From positions 56,848 through 120,847 of the forward strand of contig NZ_CALPBW010000004.1 of NCBI RefSeq assembly GCF_943169845.1: DNA of 64,000 bases, read 5' to 3'. The notes beneath the pieces were generated by a model. It had not been told where the DNA came from. It did no database searches and saw only the letters and a list, made by a program, of their open reading frames with translations. Position numbers and translations under genes: made by a program. Source of the DNA: Peptoniphilus rachelemmaiella (GTDB lineage: Bacteria > Bacillota > Clostridia > Tissierellales > Peptoniphilaceae). Below are positions 63,705-64,000 of the stretch, in pieces; position 1 is the first letter of the stretch; every line of letters begins with the position of its first letter.

Positions 63705-64000
63705 GGTTCTATGTCAACCATTGGGGAGTCTAGTAAAAACTAGGCTCCTTTTTGTTTTCCTACACACCCTCACTCACTTATCTTTTGAACAAACAAAAAG
63801 CAGTTTCGTGCGGAAATGATGAAAGTTACGCATTCCAAAGGCCACGCGCTTCACCGTCTTGATCTTGTTGTGCGTTCCTTCCACGTAGCCGTTACTCCAC
63901 GGGTAATCAAAGCTGTTGGTGATCTCCTCGAACCAGTTGTTGTAGGCACGTAAGCAGTGGCGCCACTCCTTTAGCCCGCTTTTCTTTGCCTCTTCCATCC
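63705..64000 (-). mobile_element. ISL3-type insertion sequence, truncated by window edge
   Basis: The 3' part of an IS lies right after the rubrerythrin terminator. The likely end starts at 63705 (GGTTCTATGTCAACC), which looks like an ISL3 inverted-repeat end, followed by a hairpin with T-tail (63725-63753) and the transposase end. The far end, second repeat and target duplication are beyond the window. Confidence 0.6.
63774..64000 (-). CDS. ISL3 family transposase, C-terminal part
   Basis: The last 75 residues of a transposase, continuing off the window edge. The ISL3 C-terminal signature is clear: PWSNGYVEGTHNKIKTVKRV then AFGMRNFHHFRTKLLFVC. The catalytic Glu of the DDE domain is in this block (YVEG). 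Whether the element is intact cannot be told. Confidence 0.88.
   Translation of the reverse strand, partial: MEEAKKSGLKEWRHCLRAYNNWFEEITNSFDYPWSNGYVEGTHNKIKTVKRVAFGMRNFHHFRTKLLFVCSKDK

Overview
The window looks like chromosomal DNA of an anaerobic, low-complexity Bacillota (Firmicutes) in the Clostridia/Tissierellia range. My best guess, as inference only, is a Peptoniphilaceae-like Gram-positive anaerobe of medium GC. The evidence is the gene order rnc - radical SAM - smc - ftsY, ylxM-ffh-rpsP-khpA-rimM-trmD-rplS, ruvCAB-spoIID-queA-tgt-yajC followed by a SCIFF peptide and its radical SAM maturase, a T-box leader, rubrerythrin, a class II fructose-bisphosphate aldolase/GlpX pair, and intrinsic terminators with long U-tracts. 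Genes are tightly packed: many overlap by 1-50 bases, and several use TTG or GTG starts with strong ribosome binding sites. Almost everything is on the + strand; only the recX-thrE block (50.8-53.0 kb) and the partial transposase at the right edge are on the - strand.

Layout. 0-1.9 kb: end of a sensor kinase operon with a lipoprotein and a membrane protein. 2.0-7.1 kb: yraN, comM-like ATPase, dprA, topA. 7.1-12.2 kb: a compact type IV pilus set (extension ATPase, platform protein, one pilin, prepilin peptidase, and a fused PilM-PilN-like protein) that follows dprA, suggesting DNA uptake. 12.2-15.1 kb: orphan AIR-synthase-like protein, cell-wall amidase, rdgB. 15.1-15.5 kb: tRNA-His and tRNA-Leu. 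15.5-23.4 kb: plsX, acpP, rnc, Elp3-like radical SAM, smc, ftsY. 23.4-28.8 kb: alanine racemase, then the SRP/ribosome maturation operon. 28.8-33.3 kb: GH18 glycosidase, phospholipase-C-like protein, T-box-controlled asnA, and an unrecognised protein. 33.3-50.8 kb: Holliday-junction repair, queuosine, the SCIFF ranthipeptide locus, recJ, the (p)ppGpp synthetase, dtd, hemZ, a Mur-ligase-like protein, aspS and an RseC-like protein. 53-59.9 kb: FHA/RodA/PBP cell-wall cluster, ispDF, fba-transaldolase-glpX. 60-63.7 kb: rpmE, DUF1385, prmC-prfA, rubrerythrin. The window closes in an ISL3-type insertion sequence.

Working together: most genes are housekeeping (translation, protein targeting, chromosome segregation, repair, wall synthesis, isoprenoids). 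The accessory interest lies in the pilus/competence block, the SCIFF peptide and maturase separated by a terminator, the oddly extended ribosomal protein S16, a MurE-like ligase without the usual amino-acid recognition motif, and a repeated architecture in which the U-tract of a terminator runs directly into the ribosome binding site of the next gene. I saw no CRISPR array, prophage, toxin-antitoxin pair or obvious defence system. No gene-free stretch exceeds 300 bases.
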